Shown: in pieces, positions 34,685-43,680 of the stretch
Numbering within the stretch: position 1 is the stretch's first letter
Layout of the letters: every line of letters starts with the position of its first letter
NCBI RefSeq assembly: GCF_015841355.1
Contig: NZ_CP064908.1
Location: 2,852,001-2,916,000 of the forward strand
DNA from: Synechococcus sp. CBW1107
GTDB taxonomy: Bacteria > Cyanobacteriota > Cyanobacteriia > PCC-6307 > Cyanobiaceae
Direction of reading: 5' to 3'
Length of the DNA stretch: 64,000 nucleotides
Position numbers and translations under genes: made by a program
The notes under the pieces: generated by a model
Database searches by the model: none
Told to the model about the DNA's origin: nothing
What the model saw: only the letters and a program-made list of their open reading frames with translations

Positions 34685-35908
34685 GTGCCTGCCTTCAGCA
34701 TCTGTGTGCCGATCACACCGTCCCTGGCCCACGACCATGGTCAGGCTCGACGGGTGGCTCAGCGGTGGCTCTCCACAGGCGGGGATCTGTTGCTGTTCGG
34801 TGAATGGGGCCTGCCTGAGGGGCCTGGCGGCCAGCTGGTTCCCGAGCTGCGCACCACCGCCGACGACCGGCCTCGCCTCGACGACCTGCTCCGCCTCGCC
34901 AGCGCCCGCCGCCCCTTGAACGCGACCCTCCTGATCCACCCCGGGGCCGAGCCCGATGCCGGCTGGTTCGAGGTGGTGGCGGAGCTGGCGGCACGCGACT
35001 CGCCGGCCCTGGCCTGGGGCCGGGCCTGGCGGCGTACCGGCCCCGAGGCACTGGAACGCCTCGATCCGTCCTTGCGGCCGGCCTGGGTGCTGATTCCCCA
35101 TGGCGCCTGGGCGCCGCCGCCCCATCTGGCCCCCGATCTGGCGGCCGATCCGGCCCTGGTCCTGCCCTGGCTGCTCGATCTGGCCCGCCAGCAGGGCTGG
35201 GAAGCCCTGGATGGCACCGACGTGGCTCCGCTCCGCTGCACAGACGCGGCCGGCGATCCGGCTGACGGCAGCCAGGCGATGGAGACCGGGGCCCGGCAGA
35301 ACGACGAACCAGCAATCCAACGGCTGGGTTCCGGCCACGCGGGCAGCGTGCGCCTCAGCCTGCTGCTCGAGGGTTCCCAGGCCGAGCGGGATCGCTGGCG
35401 CGCCAGCCTGCTCCCCGGCGGCTCCCTCCCCTGGGAGATCGTCGCCTCCATCAGCGAGGCCACCGCCGACCTGCTCTGGCTGATGGACGCCGCCCACTGG
35501 CCGGATCCCCCACCCCTGGCGCTGCTGCCCCTGGTGATCCGCTCCTGTCGCCATCCCTGGGTCGATGGCGTGCTGATCGATGGGGCTCCGCCGGTGCTGC
35601 GCCGCTCCCTGGTCGATCACCTCGGCCGCTCCGCCTTCGAACCCGGCCAGGCGCAGGCCCATGGAGCTCAGCTGCTGAAGCTGCCCCTGCCGGCCTGGAC
35701 CAGGGAAGATGGAGCCTCTCCTTCCAGCACGGCCGTGTTCCAGCCCGATCCTCTCTGGCAGGCCACCGAGCAGCAGTTGGCTCGCGCCGAAACTCTCCTG
35801 CTCGCGCAGCAGCGGCGGATCAGGCAGCTGGAGGCGCAGCTGGCGGCTCAGCAGGGGGCGCGCCCTCTGCAGCCGCTGCCTGCTCCAGGCGATCCAGCAG
35901 CTGGCTGA
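34685..35908 (+). CDS. unrecognised protein, glycan-region
   Basis: A 407-residue protein starting on a GTG at 34,685 (VPAFSICVPITPSLAHDHGQ). The N-terminal half has an alpha/beta pattern that could be a diverged nucleotide-sugar fold (LSTGGDLLLFGEWGLPEGPG, NATLLIHPGAEPDAGWFEVV). The second part has LWLMDAAHWPDPPPLALLPL, and the end is a coiled coil (ARAETLLLAQQRRIRQLEAQ). I do not recognise the family. Its position next to a TPR protein and a GT2-like transferase suggests a role in glycan assembly. The 3' end overlaps the convergent TPR gene by 89 bp. Confidence 0.65.
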   Translation: MPAFSICVPITPSLAHDHGQARRVAQRWLSTGGDLLLFGEWGLPEGPGGQLVPELRTTADDRPRLDDLLRLASARRPLNATLLIHPGAEPDAGWFEVVAELAARDSPALAWGRAWRRTGPEALERLDPSLRPAWVLIPHGAWAPPPHLAPDLAADPALVLPWLLDLARQQGWEALDGTDVAPLRCTDAAGDPADGSQAMETGARQNDEPAIQRLGSGHAGSVRLSLLLEGSQAERDRWRASLLPGGSLPWEIVASISEATADLLWLMDAAHWPDPPPLALLPLVIRSCRHPWVDGVLIDGAPPVLRRSLVDHLGRSAFEPGQAQAHGAQLLKLPLPAWTREDGASPSSTAVFQPDPLWQATEQQLARAETLLLAQQRRIRQLEAQLAAQQGARPLQPLPAPGDPAAG

Positions 35909-36740
35909 ACCCAGCCAGTCGCTCCGCCGCGTCCTGGCGCCAGCCCGGCAGATCGCCCGCTCCAGCCTCGGGGCTGTGCTGCAGCCCGGCCGGATCGAGG
36001 CTCTGCAGCAGCTCCAGCCGCTGCAGGGCCGTGGCGTCATCAGGACGAAGATCGAGCAGCGACTGGTACGCCCGCCGCGCCTCGGTCCAGTCTTCGCGGG
36101 CCAGGGCCTCCTCCCCCCGCTCGATCAGGGCCTGGGCGCGCACCTCCGTCAGCTCCATGGCCAGCGGCAGCCGCTCCGGTGCCAGCAGCACCGCCAAGCT
36201 CATCGCCTCGATCGCCTTCTGCAGCCGGCCCAGCTTGCGCAGCCGCCGGGCCAGCTCCACCTGCAGCTCCAGCCGGGCCTCGGGGTCCAGATCGTCCCCC
36301 TCCAGGGCCGTGCCCAGCACCGCCAGGGCCTGCTCGTCCTGGCCGATCCCCTCGAGGCCCCGGGCCAGCGCCAGCAGGTGATGCGGCTCGGCCTGGCCCC
36401 GCGACCAGAGGGCCCGCAGCAGCGGTTCCGCCTCCACCCATCGCTCCTGGCGCAGCAGCGCCTCCAGCAACAACGCCTCCAGCTGCCGGCGGTCCTCGTC
36501 GCTGCCGATCTGCGCGAACGAGAGCCGTTGCCGCAGCTGGCGCACCGCCGCATCGAGCCGGCCGTGCTCCAGCCGCATCGCGGCCAGTTCCAGCTCGAGG
36601 CTCACCAGATGCGGGCGGGCCTGCAGCAGCTCCTCGTAGGCCGCCTCCGCCGCGTCGATGTCGCCGTGGTCTCGCGACCCCCTCGCTGCCATCAGCAGCA
36701 GGGCCACGCCCAGGGCTCCGGTGGTGGGGATCAGGTCCAT
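35820..36740 (-). CDS. TPR-repeat protein
   Basis: A 306-residue protein with a short hydrophobic N-terminus (TTGALGVALLLMAARG) followed by TPR-like helix pairs: IDAAEAAYEELLQARPHLVS, DEQALAVLGTALEGDDLDPE, KAIEAMSLAVLLAPERLPLA, WTEARRAYQSLLDLRPDDAT. It ends in an Ala/Pro tail. Probably a membrane-anchored scaffold. It lies 4 bp downstream of the GT2-like gene and is likely in one operon with it. Confidence 0.75.
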   Translation of the reverse strand: MDLIPTTGALGVALLLMAARGSRDHGDIDAAEAAYEELLQARPHLVSLELELAAMRLEHGRLDAAVRQLRQRLSFAQIGSDEDRRQLEALLLEALLRQERWVEAEPLLRALWSRGQAEPHHLLALARGLEGIGQDEQALAVLGTALEGDDLDPEARLELQVELARRLRKLGRLQKAIEAMSLAVLLAPERLPLAMELTEVRAQALIERGEEALAREDWTEARRAYQSLLDLRPDDATALQRLELLQSLDPAGLQHSPEAGAGDLPGWRQDAAERLAGFSQLLDRLEQAAAAEGAPPAEPPAAPPAA

Positions 36741-36744
36741 GGGC

Positions 36745-37884
36745 TCAGCTCCACTGGCTCAGCCAGCGGCGGCGCCACTGGCCGCTGCCCCGCTGCAGCG
36801 GCCGGCCCCGGTACAGATACCAGAGCCGGTTGAGCTGAAAGCTGCGCCGGTTGGCGGCCTCCAATGCCGGATCACTGCTGATCGTGGCGCTCTGCGTGGG
36901 ATTGAGCGGCGCCATGGCCTGCTGGATGCCCCTGTCCACGATCCATTCCAGCTCTGTGCAGGCCTGCAGGCGGTCCTGGTAGTCAAGATCTTCGCAATAA
37001 GCCGGATGAAACCCCTCGTCGAACAGTCCCACCCGGTCCCAGGCCAGGGCGGTGATCAGGAAGGCGGAAAAACTGGCCGGTGCCGGCAGCAGGGGCAGGA
37101 CCTGGGCTCGCTCCGCATCGATCCGGCCCAGGGCTGCGGCCAGCACGCCGGGCGCGACCACCACATCGTTGTTCACGATCAGGGCCACAGCCGCCTCCGG
37201 AAAGCTCAGCAGGATCTGGTTCCAGGCCGCCGCCACGCCGCCGTTGCCGAAGGCCCGCGCCACCCGCACCCGGCCGATGCCGGCGTGGCCCTCGCGCTCG
37301 AGCGTGTCGAGCCGCCGGCGCAGCTCCAGGGCGTCGGCATCCGAGCGGCCGCCGCTGTTGTCGACGATCGCCAGCGTTTCGATCGGCACGTCGAGACTGG
37401 CCAGCAGGCTCTCCAGCAGATCCACCCGGTTCAGCACCGGCACCCCCAGCAGCGGCAGCACTCCCTCAGCCGGCAGCGGCGGGGCGAACCGCTCCATGCC
37501 CTGCCAGAACACCGTCAGCAGCGACTGGTCGCTGCTGCGCTCCACCACGTCCGCCAGGCAGCGCAGCAGATCGGGCTGCACCAGCCGGTCCGGCGTACCC
37601 CGGAGGGGCATCTCCCGCATCCACTCCAGCAGCCAGCTCACCACGGCCTCGCGGGCCCCCGCCAGATCCCCCAGGGTCAGCAGCAGATCGATGGCCTCGG
37701 CCCGCTGGGCAGGCGCTGAGTCGCCGCCAGCCGCTGTGATCGCCTTCAGCCGCTGGCCGTAGCGCTGGCCCAGCTCCTGCCACGATGCCACCGACGCCGC
37801 CAGGGCACGCAGCTCAGCCGGCTCAGCCCCCTCGATCGCCTCCAGCTCGTTCGGCTCCACGGGCCAGGGCGGCTCACTGCCCAC
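36745..37884 (-). CDS. GT2-like glycosyltransferase
   Basis: A 379-residue protein from the GTG at 37,884. A helical N-terminal third precedes a GT-A-like domain: GVLPLLGVPVLNRVDLLESL, IETLAIVDNSGGRSDADALE, NGGVAAAWNQILLSFPEA, LIVNNDVVVAPGVLAAAL and GFHPAYCEDLDYQDRLQA. These match the nucleotide, DXD-like and acceptor segments of GT2 rhamnosyl-type transferases. Substrate unknown; rhamnose from the nearby operon is an obvious candidate. The start overlaps the stop region of the xth gene. Confidence 0.75.
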   Translation of the reverse strand: MGSEPPWPVEPNELEAIEGAEPAELRALAASVASWQELGQRYGQRLKAITAAGGDSAPAQRAEAIDLLLTLGDLAGAREAVVSWLLEWMREMPLRGTPDRLVQPDLLRCLADVVERSSDQSLLTVFWQGMERFAPPLPAEGVLPLLGVPVLNRVDLLESLLASLDVPIETLAIVDNSGGRSDADALELRRRLDTLEREGHAGIGRVRVARAFGNGGVAAAWNQILLSFPEAAVALIVNNDVVVAPGVLAAALGRIDAERAQVLPLLPAPASFSAFLITALAWDRVGLFDEGFHPAYCEDLDYQDRLQACTELEWIVDRGIQQAMAPLNPTQSATISSDPALEAANRRSFQLNRLWYLYRGRPLQRGSGQWRRRWLSQWS

Positions 37885-37888
37885 GAGG

Positions 37889-38728
37889 CTAGGCAGCCCA
37901 GTCGTCGTCGTCGTCCTCCTCCTCGTCTGGATCCGGCGGCCACTGCAGCTGCACCACCACCGGGGCATGGTCGCTGGGCTTCTCGTTGCCCCGCATCGCC
38001 TTGTGGATCAGGCAGCCGGTGGCCCGCTCCTGCAGCTCCTCGCAGAGATAGATGTGGTCGATGCGCCAGCCGCTGTCGCGGTCCCAGGCGCCGCTGCGGT
38101 AGTCCCACCAGCTCCAGTGGCCGCTGCCTGGCTCGAACAGGCGGAACACGTCGGCCAGCCGTTCGTCCAGCGCCAGGCGCAGGGCCTGCCGCTCGGCTTC
38201 GCTGGCCATGATGCCGCCGCTGAGCCGCTGCGGGTCGTGGATGTCGCGGTCGTCGAGGGCGATGTTGAAATCCCCCACCATGCAGAGGGGATCGCCGTCG
38301 TCGTCCTGGATGTCGAGGTAGCGGCGCAGGCAGGCCAGCCACTCCAGCTTGTAGGCGTACTTCTCCGACTGCAGCGACGAGCCGTTGGGCACGTAGAGGT
38401 TGAGGACGCGCATCCCCTCGATGCGGGCGCTGATCACCCGCTTCTGCTCCGCCAGAGCCACGGCCGGCTCATCCGGCAACAGGGCGTCAAAGCCGATGCG
38501 CACATCCTCCAGCGGCAGCCGGCTGAGGATCGCCACACCGTTGTAGGCCTTCTGGCCGCTGATCACGGCGCTGTAGCCCAGGTCGCGGAACGCTCCGCTG
38601 GGGAAGGCCGCATCCTCCACCTTGGTTTCCTGCAGGCAGAGCACCTCGGGGCGTTCCAGCTCCAGCCAGGCCACCACCTGCTCCAGCCGGCTGCGCACGG
38701 AGTTCACGTTCCAGGTGGCGATCTGCAT
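37889..38728 (-). CDS. xth: exodeoxyribonuclease III
   Basis: A 279-residue AP endonuclease/exonuclease of the Xth family. MQIATWNVNSVRSRLEQVVA (metal-binding Asn), LCLQETKVEDAAFP (Glu), VPNGSSLQSEKYAYKLEWL, MVGDFNIALDDRDIHDP (Asp/Asn) and SDHAPVVVQL (catalytic His) are all present. The ATG at 38,728 begins exactly at the conserved strand. An acidic C-terminal tail (EEEDDDDDW) is an addition outside the core. Confidence 0.95.
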   Translation of the reverse strand: MQIATWNVNSVRSRLEQVVAWLELERPEVLCLQETKVEDAAFPSGAFRDLGYSAVISGQKAYNGVAILSRLPLEDVRIGFDALLPDEPAVALAEQKRVISARIEGMRVLNLYVPNGSSLQSEKYAYKLEWLACLRRYLDIQDDDGDPLCMVGDFNIALDDRDIHDPQRLSGGIMASEAERQALRLALDERLADVFRLFEPGSGHWSWWDYRSGAWDRDSGWRIDHIYLCEELQERATGCLIHKAMRGNEKPSDHAPVVVQLQWPPDPDEEEDDDDDWAA

Positions 38729-38798
38729 GCCGAAAAAATCAGCCACCGCCTGTGGCCCTTAGCATCAAGGCACCATCCTGTCCCGTCGCACGCCTGCC

Positions 38799-39119
38799 AT
38801 GGCCCGTCCCCTGGCCCTTGCAGCCTTCAGCCTTCTCGCCGCTCCCCTGCTCATCCCGCCGGCCCAGGCCCAGTTGCCCTCCTACGGGCAGTCGGTCCAG
38901 GAGCAGCAGATCTACGACAACAGCCCCACCGGCCGCCCCAGCGGCGGGATTCTCGAATCGGGCAATCCCCTGGAGCTGATGAACAAGCTGCGCCGCAACA
39001 GCGCCCTCGACAACGCCACCCAGCCCGGGGATGCGATCGATCAGGCCCTCAAGGATCTCGAGGCGCAGGCGGCTCCTGCCCCCCGGACGCCGGGGGGGGC
39101 GCTGGTGACGGCTCCGTAG
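38799..39119 (+). CDS. small secreted hypothetical protein
   Basis: A 106-residue protein with a clear signal peptide (ARPLALAAFSLLAAPLLIPP, cleavage near AQAQ). The mature part is short and polar (SYGQSVQEQQIYDNSPTGRP, GILESGNPLELMNKLRRNSA). Family not known to me. Its 3' end overlaps the convergent TPR gene by 71 bp. Confidence 0.65.
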   Translation: MARPLALAAFSLLAAPLLIPPAQAQLPSYGQSVQEQQIYDNSPTGRPSGGILESGNPLELMNKLRRNSALDNATQPGDAIDQALKDLEAQAAPAPRTPGGALVTAP

Positions 39120-39927
39120 CCGCCCCCTGGCCACGGCGCAGCGGTTCCAGTCCCCAGGCCGCCGCCACCTCATCCAGGCGGGTATCGGGCTGATTCGGTT
39201 TGAGCCGGCGGGCGCGATCGAGCAGCTCCAGCGCCTCTCGCGTCTTGCCCTGCTGCTGACGCAGCATCGCCTGGCCCAGCAGCGGCCGGGGATCCTCCGG
39301 GTGGGCGGCGCCCAGTTGCTTGTACAGATCGTCGGCGGCCTTGAACTGGCCCCGGCGCTGCTGCAGATCGGCCAGCAGCAGACCGATCTGCAGGGCATTG
39401 GCGTTCGCCTTCTGGCGGCTGGCCTGCCGATAGGCCTTGGTCAGCAGCGCTTCCGCTTCCGGGCCCCGGTCCTGCTCCAGCTGCAGCAGAGCCATCAGCT
39501 GCAGGGCCTCGATCCGCTCGGGACTGAGATTGAGCAGCTGGCGCACCTCCCGCTCCGCGCCGCTGAGATCCTTCTGGTCACGCCGCAGCTCGGCCAGCAT
39601 CAGGCGCAGGCTCCAGCGCTCGGGCTGCTGATCGGCCATCCGCTCCAGCAGCGCCGTGGCTTCCGTCTTGTCGTCGAGGGCCAGCAGCAGCTGCAGCAGC
39701 CGTTGCTGCTGGCCCTCACTGGCCTGACCCCGGCTCACGTCCGCCCTCAGGAGGATCGCCTGTTTCTCCAGCTCCAGCCGCGAGCGGTCCACCGGCCGGC
39801 CGCCCAGGCTGTGCTGCCCCAGCCACCAGCCCGCCGTCAGCGACACGGCGGTGAGCAGGGCTCCTCCCACCACCAGCCAGACGCGTGGGCGGGAGCCCAC
39901 GGCAGGGGTGGAGGGGCGCGCTGACAT
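39049..39927 (-). CDS. membrane-anchored TPR protein
   Basis: A 292-residue protein: an N-terminal membrane anchor (VWLVVGGALLTAVSLTAGWW), a long helix, and TPR-type repeats (KTEATALLERMADQQPERWS, DLSGAEREVRQLLNLSPERI, EALELLDRARRLKPNQPDTR). It ends in a Pro-rich tail. Similar cyanobacterial proteins contain TPRs and have no fixed function. The ATG at 39,927 was preferred over 39,951. Confidence 0.75.
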   Translation of the reverse strand: MSARPSTPAVGSRPRVWLVVGGALLTAVSLTAGWWLGQHSLGGRPVDRSRLELEKQAILLRADVSRGQASEGQQQRLLQLLLALDDKTEATALLERMADQQPERWSLRLMLAELRRDQKDLSGAEREVRQLLNLSPERIEALQLMALLQLEQDRGPEAEALLTKAYRQASRQKANANALQIGLLLADLQQRRGQFKAADDLYKQLGAAHPEDPRPLLGQAMLRQQQGKTREALELLDRARRLKPNQPDTRLDEVAAAWGLEPLRRGQGAATEPSPAPPPASGGQEPPAPRDP

Positions 39928-40010
39928 CGACCTGGTTCCGGGATCCCGCAAGTCTGACCCCTGGAGCCCTGGCTAGATTGCGCCCCGGGCCACTGGTTGC
40001 CCCCACCACG

Positions 40011-40712
40011 ATGCGTCTACACCCCATTTCCCCGGTCACCGAACCGCTGCAGTACCGGGCCATCGGCGTGGTGCGAGGTCAGTACGTGCCTTCCGACCCC
40101 GAGCAGCTCACCCGTGGGCTGATCCGCACCGACGACGGCACCGAGATCGACGCCGTCGTGCTCGGCCGGGTGCTCAGCCTGGTGCGCCGTCACCTCGACC
40201 TGGAGCGCTCCCACCTCTGGGTGGTGTACCCCCGCTGCCGGGAACCCGGCGCCCTGCACCTGCAGATGGTGGGGGTGTGGGAACCCAGCACCCTCAGCGA
40301 ACCCGAGGCTGAAGCGGAGCCTGCTCCGGACACCGTGCCTCCCGCCGATGGTCTCCCCGAAGGCGACGACTACTTCTCGGTGCGCGGTGAGCTCATCTAC
40401 ACCCGCCCCGAGTCCAGGGAGCTGGTGGTGAAGATCCGCCAGCGCCCCAGACCCGACGGCAGCCGCCCCCAGCCGTTCAAGTTGCCCCTCACCGGCGAGG
40501 TGCCCCTCGAGCATCTGCGCCATTTCGTCTCCCTCGATCTGCGCCGGATCGGCCACCACCTCGAGGTGGAGCGTTTCGAGGTGATCGGCCCGGTGGTCCA
40601 GCGCGGCAACCGCGGCGGCAAGGGCCGCAGCGACCGCGGCGGCAGCAGTGGCTCCGGCAGCGGCAGCCCGAGGCCAGGCCACCGCAGCGCCGTGAGCCGT
40701 CCCCGCGGCTGA
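40011..40712 (+). CDS. conserved hypothetical protein with RGG-like tail
   Basis: A 233-residue protein. The N-terminal 190 residues look like a compact alpha/beta domain (LQYRAIGVVRGQYVPSDPEQ, HLWVVYPRCREPGALHLQMV, RELVVKIRQRPRPDG). The tail is rich in Arg, Gly and Ser (RGNRGGKGRSDRGGSSGS), as in RNA-binding proteins. I cannot name the family; a conserved cyanobacterial protein is likely. It is followed after 1 bp by the M41-like gene. Confidence 0.65.
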   Translation: MRLHPISPVTEPLQYRAIGVVRGQYVPSDPEQLTRGLIRTDDGTEIDAVVLGRVLSLVRRHLDLERSHLWVVYPRCREPGALHLQMVGVWEPSTLSEPEAEAEPAPDTVPPADGLPEGDDYFSVRGELIYTRPESRELVVKIRQRPRPDGSRPQPFKLPLTGEVPLEHLRHFVSLDLRRIGHHLEVERFEVIGPVVQRGNRGGKGRSDRGGSSGSGSGSPRPGHRSAVSRPRG

Positions 40713-40713
40713 G

Positions 40714-41379
40714 ATGGAGCCCCGTCCCCAGCTCGGTGATGGCTCCTCCGCCGCTCTGCGGGTGGGAGCCGTGGTGGCCGGCGGCACCCTCCTGGCCGTT
40801 CTCGGTCCGGCCCTGGGCCTCTCCCCCTGGCTGGTGGCCCTGGCCGCCGGTGGCGGCCTCACCGGTCTCACCGTGGATTCGGCCCGTTTCGGCGGCCGGG
40901 GCGGCCATCTGCTGGCGGAAACGCTCCCCGGTGGCCTCTCCCGCCTGCGCCGCATCGCCATCCATGAGGCCGGCCACGCCCTGGTGGCCGAGCAGGAGGG
41001 CCTGCCGGTGAAGCAGGTGCTCGTGGGCAGTCTGGCCTGCCTGCGGGCCGGCATCGGCGCCAGCGGCAGCACTGAGTTCGAGCCGCCCCGTCACTCCAAG
41101 CTCCCCCCCGAAGACCTGCGCCGCTGGAGCCGCGTGCTCCAGGCCGGCATGCTCGCCGAGCGCCTCCTCTACGACCAGGCCCGTGGCGGCGCCGACGACC
41201 GTGCCCTGCTCGGGCGCCTCTGGGGTCTCTCGGGCTTCGATGTCGAGACCGCCCAGCGCGAGCAGCGGCGCGCCCGCCGCGAGGTGGAACAACTGCTGCG
41301 GGCGCGCCGGAGTGAGCTGGAGGCCCGCGCCGAGCTGCTGCTGCAGGCGGCGCCCAGGCTGCTGCGCGCCGCCGCCTGA
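40714..41379 (+). CDS. M41-like zinc metalloprotease domain protein without AAA
   Basis: A 221-residue membrane protein. Two hydrophobic helices come first (GAVVAGGTLLAVLGPALGLS, PWLVALAAGGGLTGLTV), then a peptidase domain with HEAGHALVAEQEGL near residue 88. A later acidic region (GADDRALLGRLWGLSG) could provide the third zinc ligand, as in FtsH. The AAA+ ATPase module of FtsH is absent. Such stand-alone domains occur in cyanobacteria; activity without an ATPase partner is not established. Confidence 0.7.
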   Translation: MEPRPQLGDGSSAALRVGAVVAGGTLLAVLGPALGLSPWLVALAAGGGLTGLTVDSARFGGRGGHLLAETLPGGLSRLRRIAIHEAGHALVAEQEGLPVKQVLVGSLACLRAGIGASGSTEFEPPRHSKLPPEDLRRWSRVLQAGMLAERLLYDQARGGADDRALLGRLWGLSGFDVETAQREQRRARREVEQLLRARRSELEARAELLLQAAPRLLRAAA

Positions 41380-41384
41380 GCTCC

Positions 41385-42605
41385 ATGGTGCAGGCCTTTC
41401 TGGATTGCCCCACCGGCCTGGCCGGCGACATGCTGCTGGCCGCCCTGCTCGATCTCGGACTGCCCGAGCCCGTGATCCATCAGCCCCTGGCCCAGCTGGG
41501 CCTCCAGGGCCGCTACCGCCTGCAGCACGCCGAGAGCCGCAGCGGCGGCCTGCGCGGGCGGCGCCTCACGGTGGAGACCCTCGAGGCGGATCCGCCCCAC
41601 CGCTCCTGGGGGAGCCTGCGCCGCAGCATTGAAACGAGTGCACTGGAGCCGCGCCTTCGCGAGCGGGTGCTGGCGGTGTTCGGCCTGCTGGCGGAGGCGG
41701 AGGGGGCGGTGCACGGCCACGCTCCGGAGCAGGTGCACTTCCACGAGGTGGGGGCCCTCGATGCCCTGGTGGATGTGGTGGGGGTCTGTGCCGGTCTGCT
41801 GCATCTCCAGGTGGACCAGCTCATCTGTGCCCCTCCCCCCGCGGGCCACGGCAGCGTCAGCACGGCCCACGGGCTGCTGCCCCTGCCGGCCCCGGCGGTG
41901 CTGGAGCTGGCCCGCCGCCGCGCCATCCCCCTGGCCACCGCCGAGGGGTTCCCGGCCGGAGAGCTCACCACCCCCACAGGCCTGGCCCTGATGGCCTGCT
42001 GGGCCGAGCGCTTCGCCGTCGCGCCGGCCCTGCTGCCGCAGCGGGTGGGCATCGGCCTGGGACACCGCCAGCTGGATCGCCCCAACCTGCTGCGTCTCTG
42101 GCTGGGGGCAGCGGCCACCGCAGCCGATGGCGGGCCGCAGCTGGAAACGGTGCTGCAGCAGCAGGCCCAGATCGATGACGCCAGCCCCGAGGATCTGGCC
42201 TTCCTGATCGAGGAGCTGCGCGCGGCCGGGGCCCTGGAGGTGTTCAGCGCCGCCATTCAGATGAAGAAGGGCCGTCAGGGGATGCTGCTCACCGTGCTGG
42301 GCTGGCCGGAGCAGGCCTCCGCTCTGCGCGAGATCTGGTGGCGCCACGGCAGCAGCCTCGGCCTGCGCGAGCAGCTGCAGCAGCGCTGGGCCCTGCCCCG
42401 CCGCAGCCGCACCCTGGCCACGGCCCTGGGGGAGGTGCGCGTGAAGCTGGCCGTTGTCCCCGGCGCTTCGCCCCGCTGGAAGGCCGAGCACGACGACCTG
42501 GCCGCCCTGGCCCGCCGCCATGGTCTGAACCTCTCCCAGGTGCGTCAGGCGGTGGAGCAGGCCATGGCCGAGGACAATGACGCTCTCCCCTCCGAATGCG
42601 GCTGA
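41385..42605 (+). CDS. larC: nickel pincer cofactor biosynthesis protein LarC
   Basis: A 406-residue protein that inserts nickel into the pyridinium bis-thiocarboxylate cofactor of lactate racemase-type enzymes. Features are DCPTGLAGDMLLAALLDLG, QVHFHEVGALDALVDVVGVC, PAGHGSVSTAHGLLPLPAPA, ELTTPTGLALMACWAERF and QIDDASPEDLAFLIEELRAA. In some bacteria larC is split in two frames joined by frameshifting; here it is one frame. No larA, larB or larE is in the window. It overlaps the next gene by 10 bp. Confidence 0.9.
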   Translation: MVQAFLDCPTGLAGDMLLAALLDLGLPEPVIHQPLAQLGLQGRYRLQHAESRSGGLRGRRLTVETLEADPPHRSWGSLRRSIETSALEPRLRERVLAVFGLLAEAEGAVHGHAPEQVHFHEVGALDALVDVVGVCAGLLHLQVDQLICAPPPAGHGSVSTAHGLLPLPAPAVLELARRRAIPLATAEGFPAGELTTPTGLALMACWAERFAVAPALLPQRVGIGLGHRQLDRPNLLRLWLGAAATAADGGPQLETVLQQQAQIDDASPEDLAFLIEELRAAGALEVFSAAIQMKKGRQGMLLTVLGWPEQASALREIWWRHGSSLGLREQLQQRWALPRRSRTLATALGEVRVKLAVVPGASPRWKAEHDDLAALARRHGLNLSQVRQAVEQAMAEDNDALPSECG

Positions 42606-43639
42606 TGCCCTCCCTCCCGCCGCTGTGGTCGTCGCTCCGGCGGGTTCCCAGCCGCCTGCCGCCGCTCCCCGGCGGTGCCCGCCTCTGGGTGACGCTGCTG
42701 AGCCTGGGCTTTCTGCTGGCGGCCCTCAAGGGCAACGCCGAGCAGCTGCTGGCCCAGCGCCTCGACCCCCAGGGCTGGCTCTGGCTGGTGATCGGGGTGG
42801 GGCTGAGCCTGCTCAGCCTGGTGATCAACGGCCTGGCCTGGGCCGTGGGTCTGCGCTGGTTCCGCCTGCGGCCCCGCTGGGGTCTGAGCGTGCGCGCCTA
42901 CCTCAGCACCAACCTGCTCAAGTACCTGCCCGGCGGCATCTGGCATCTGGCGGCGCGGGTGCGCCTGCTCGTCCAGGGCGATCGCCTGCTGGCTGGCCCG
43001 GCCACCTCGGTGGCCACACCCCTGGCCCTGGCGGCCACCCTGCTGGATCCGCTCCTGGCCGCCAGCGCCGCCCTGGCCATCGCGGCGGCGGCGGGCTGGA
43101 GGTCGGGATGGCCCCTGCTGGGTCTGCTGCCGCTGCTGGTTCTCGTGCCGCGCTGGTTCCAGCCGCTGCTGCAACGGCTCGAGCGCTCGCGCGAGCGGCA
43201 GCTGGCCCGCTCACCCCAGACCCAGCCCCTGGTTCAGGGCCTGCCTGACGCCGACTCCAGCTCAGCCGGCTTCCTCCTGCCCGGCTATCCGCTGCTGCCG
43301 CTGCTGGTCCAGGTGCTGTTCGTGCTCTTCCGCTTCAGCGGCTTTGCGGCCTGTGTGCTGGCCTTCGATCAGCAGCTCTCCCTGCCCTGGCCTGCCTGGC
43401 TGCTGGGGTTTGCCCTGGCCTGGACGGCCGGGCTCGTGGTCCCGGGGGCCCCCGGTGGCCTGGGGGTGTTCGAGGCGGTGCTGCTGGTGCAGCTGGGAGG
43501 CCAGCTGGCGGAGGCTCCGCTGCTGGCGGTGGCGCTGAGCTACCGCCTGGTGGTGACCCTGGCCGATCTGCTGGCGGCCCTCACGGCCCGGCTGGATGCG
43601 GCCCTGGATCCGCCTCTTCGCAATTGCGGCATCAGTTGA
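42596..43639 (+). CDS. lysylphosphatidylglycerol synthase/flippase-type membrane protein
   Basis: A 347-residue integral membrane protein of the UPF0104/LPG-synthase transmembrane family. Many hydrophobic helices are seen (LWLVIGVGLSLLSLVINGLA, LLGFALAWTAGLVVPGAPGG), with the family hallmark YLSTNLLKYLPGGIWHLAAR and the PGGLGVFEAVLL loop. Proteins of this type transport lipids or lipid-linked molecules. Substrate unknown. Confidence 0.8.
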   Translation: MRLMPSLPPLWSSLRRVPSRLPPLPGGARLWVTLLSLGFLLAALKGNAEQLLAQRLDPQGWLWLVIGVGLSLLSLVINGLAWAVGLRWFRLRPRWGLSVRAYLSTNLLKYLPGGIWHLAARVRLLVQGDRLLAGPATSVATPLALAATLLDPLLAASAALAIAAAAGWRSGWPLLGLLPLLVLVPRWFQPLLQRLERSRERQLARSPQTQPLVQGLPDADSSSAGFLLPGYPLLPLLVQVLFVLFRFSGFAACVLAFDQQLSLPWPAWLLGFALAWTAGLVVPGAPGGLGVFEAVLLVQLGGQLAEAPLLAVALSYRLVVTLADLLAALTARLDAALDPPLRNCGIS

Positions 43640-43680
43640 GAACAGCGGGCTACAGTGGCCTCGACGTACGCGGTGATCCG

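Noticed and set aside
34613-36040. 475-codon minus-strand frame
   Set aside because: Antisense to the 407-residue protein and running in a different frame from the TPR gene; composition typical of high-GC shadows.
41169-42521. 450-codon minus-strand frame over larC
   Set aside because: larC is a recognised protein with full motifs on the other strand.
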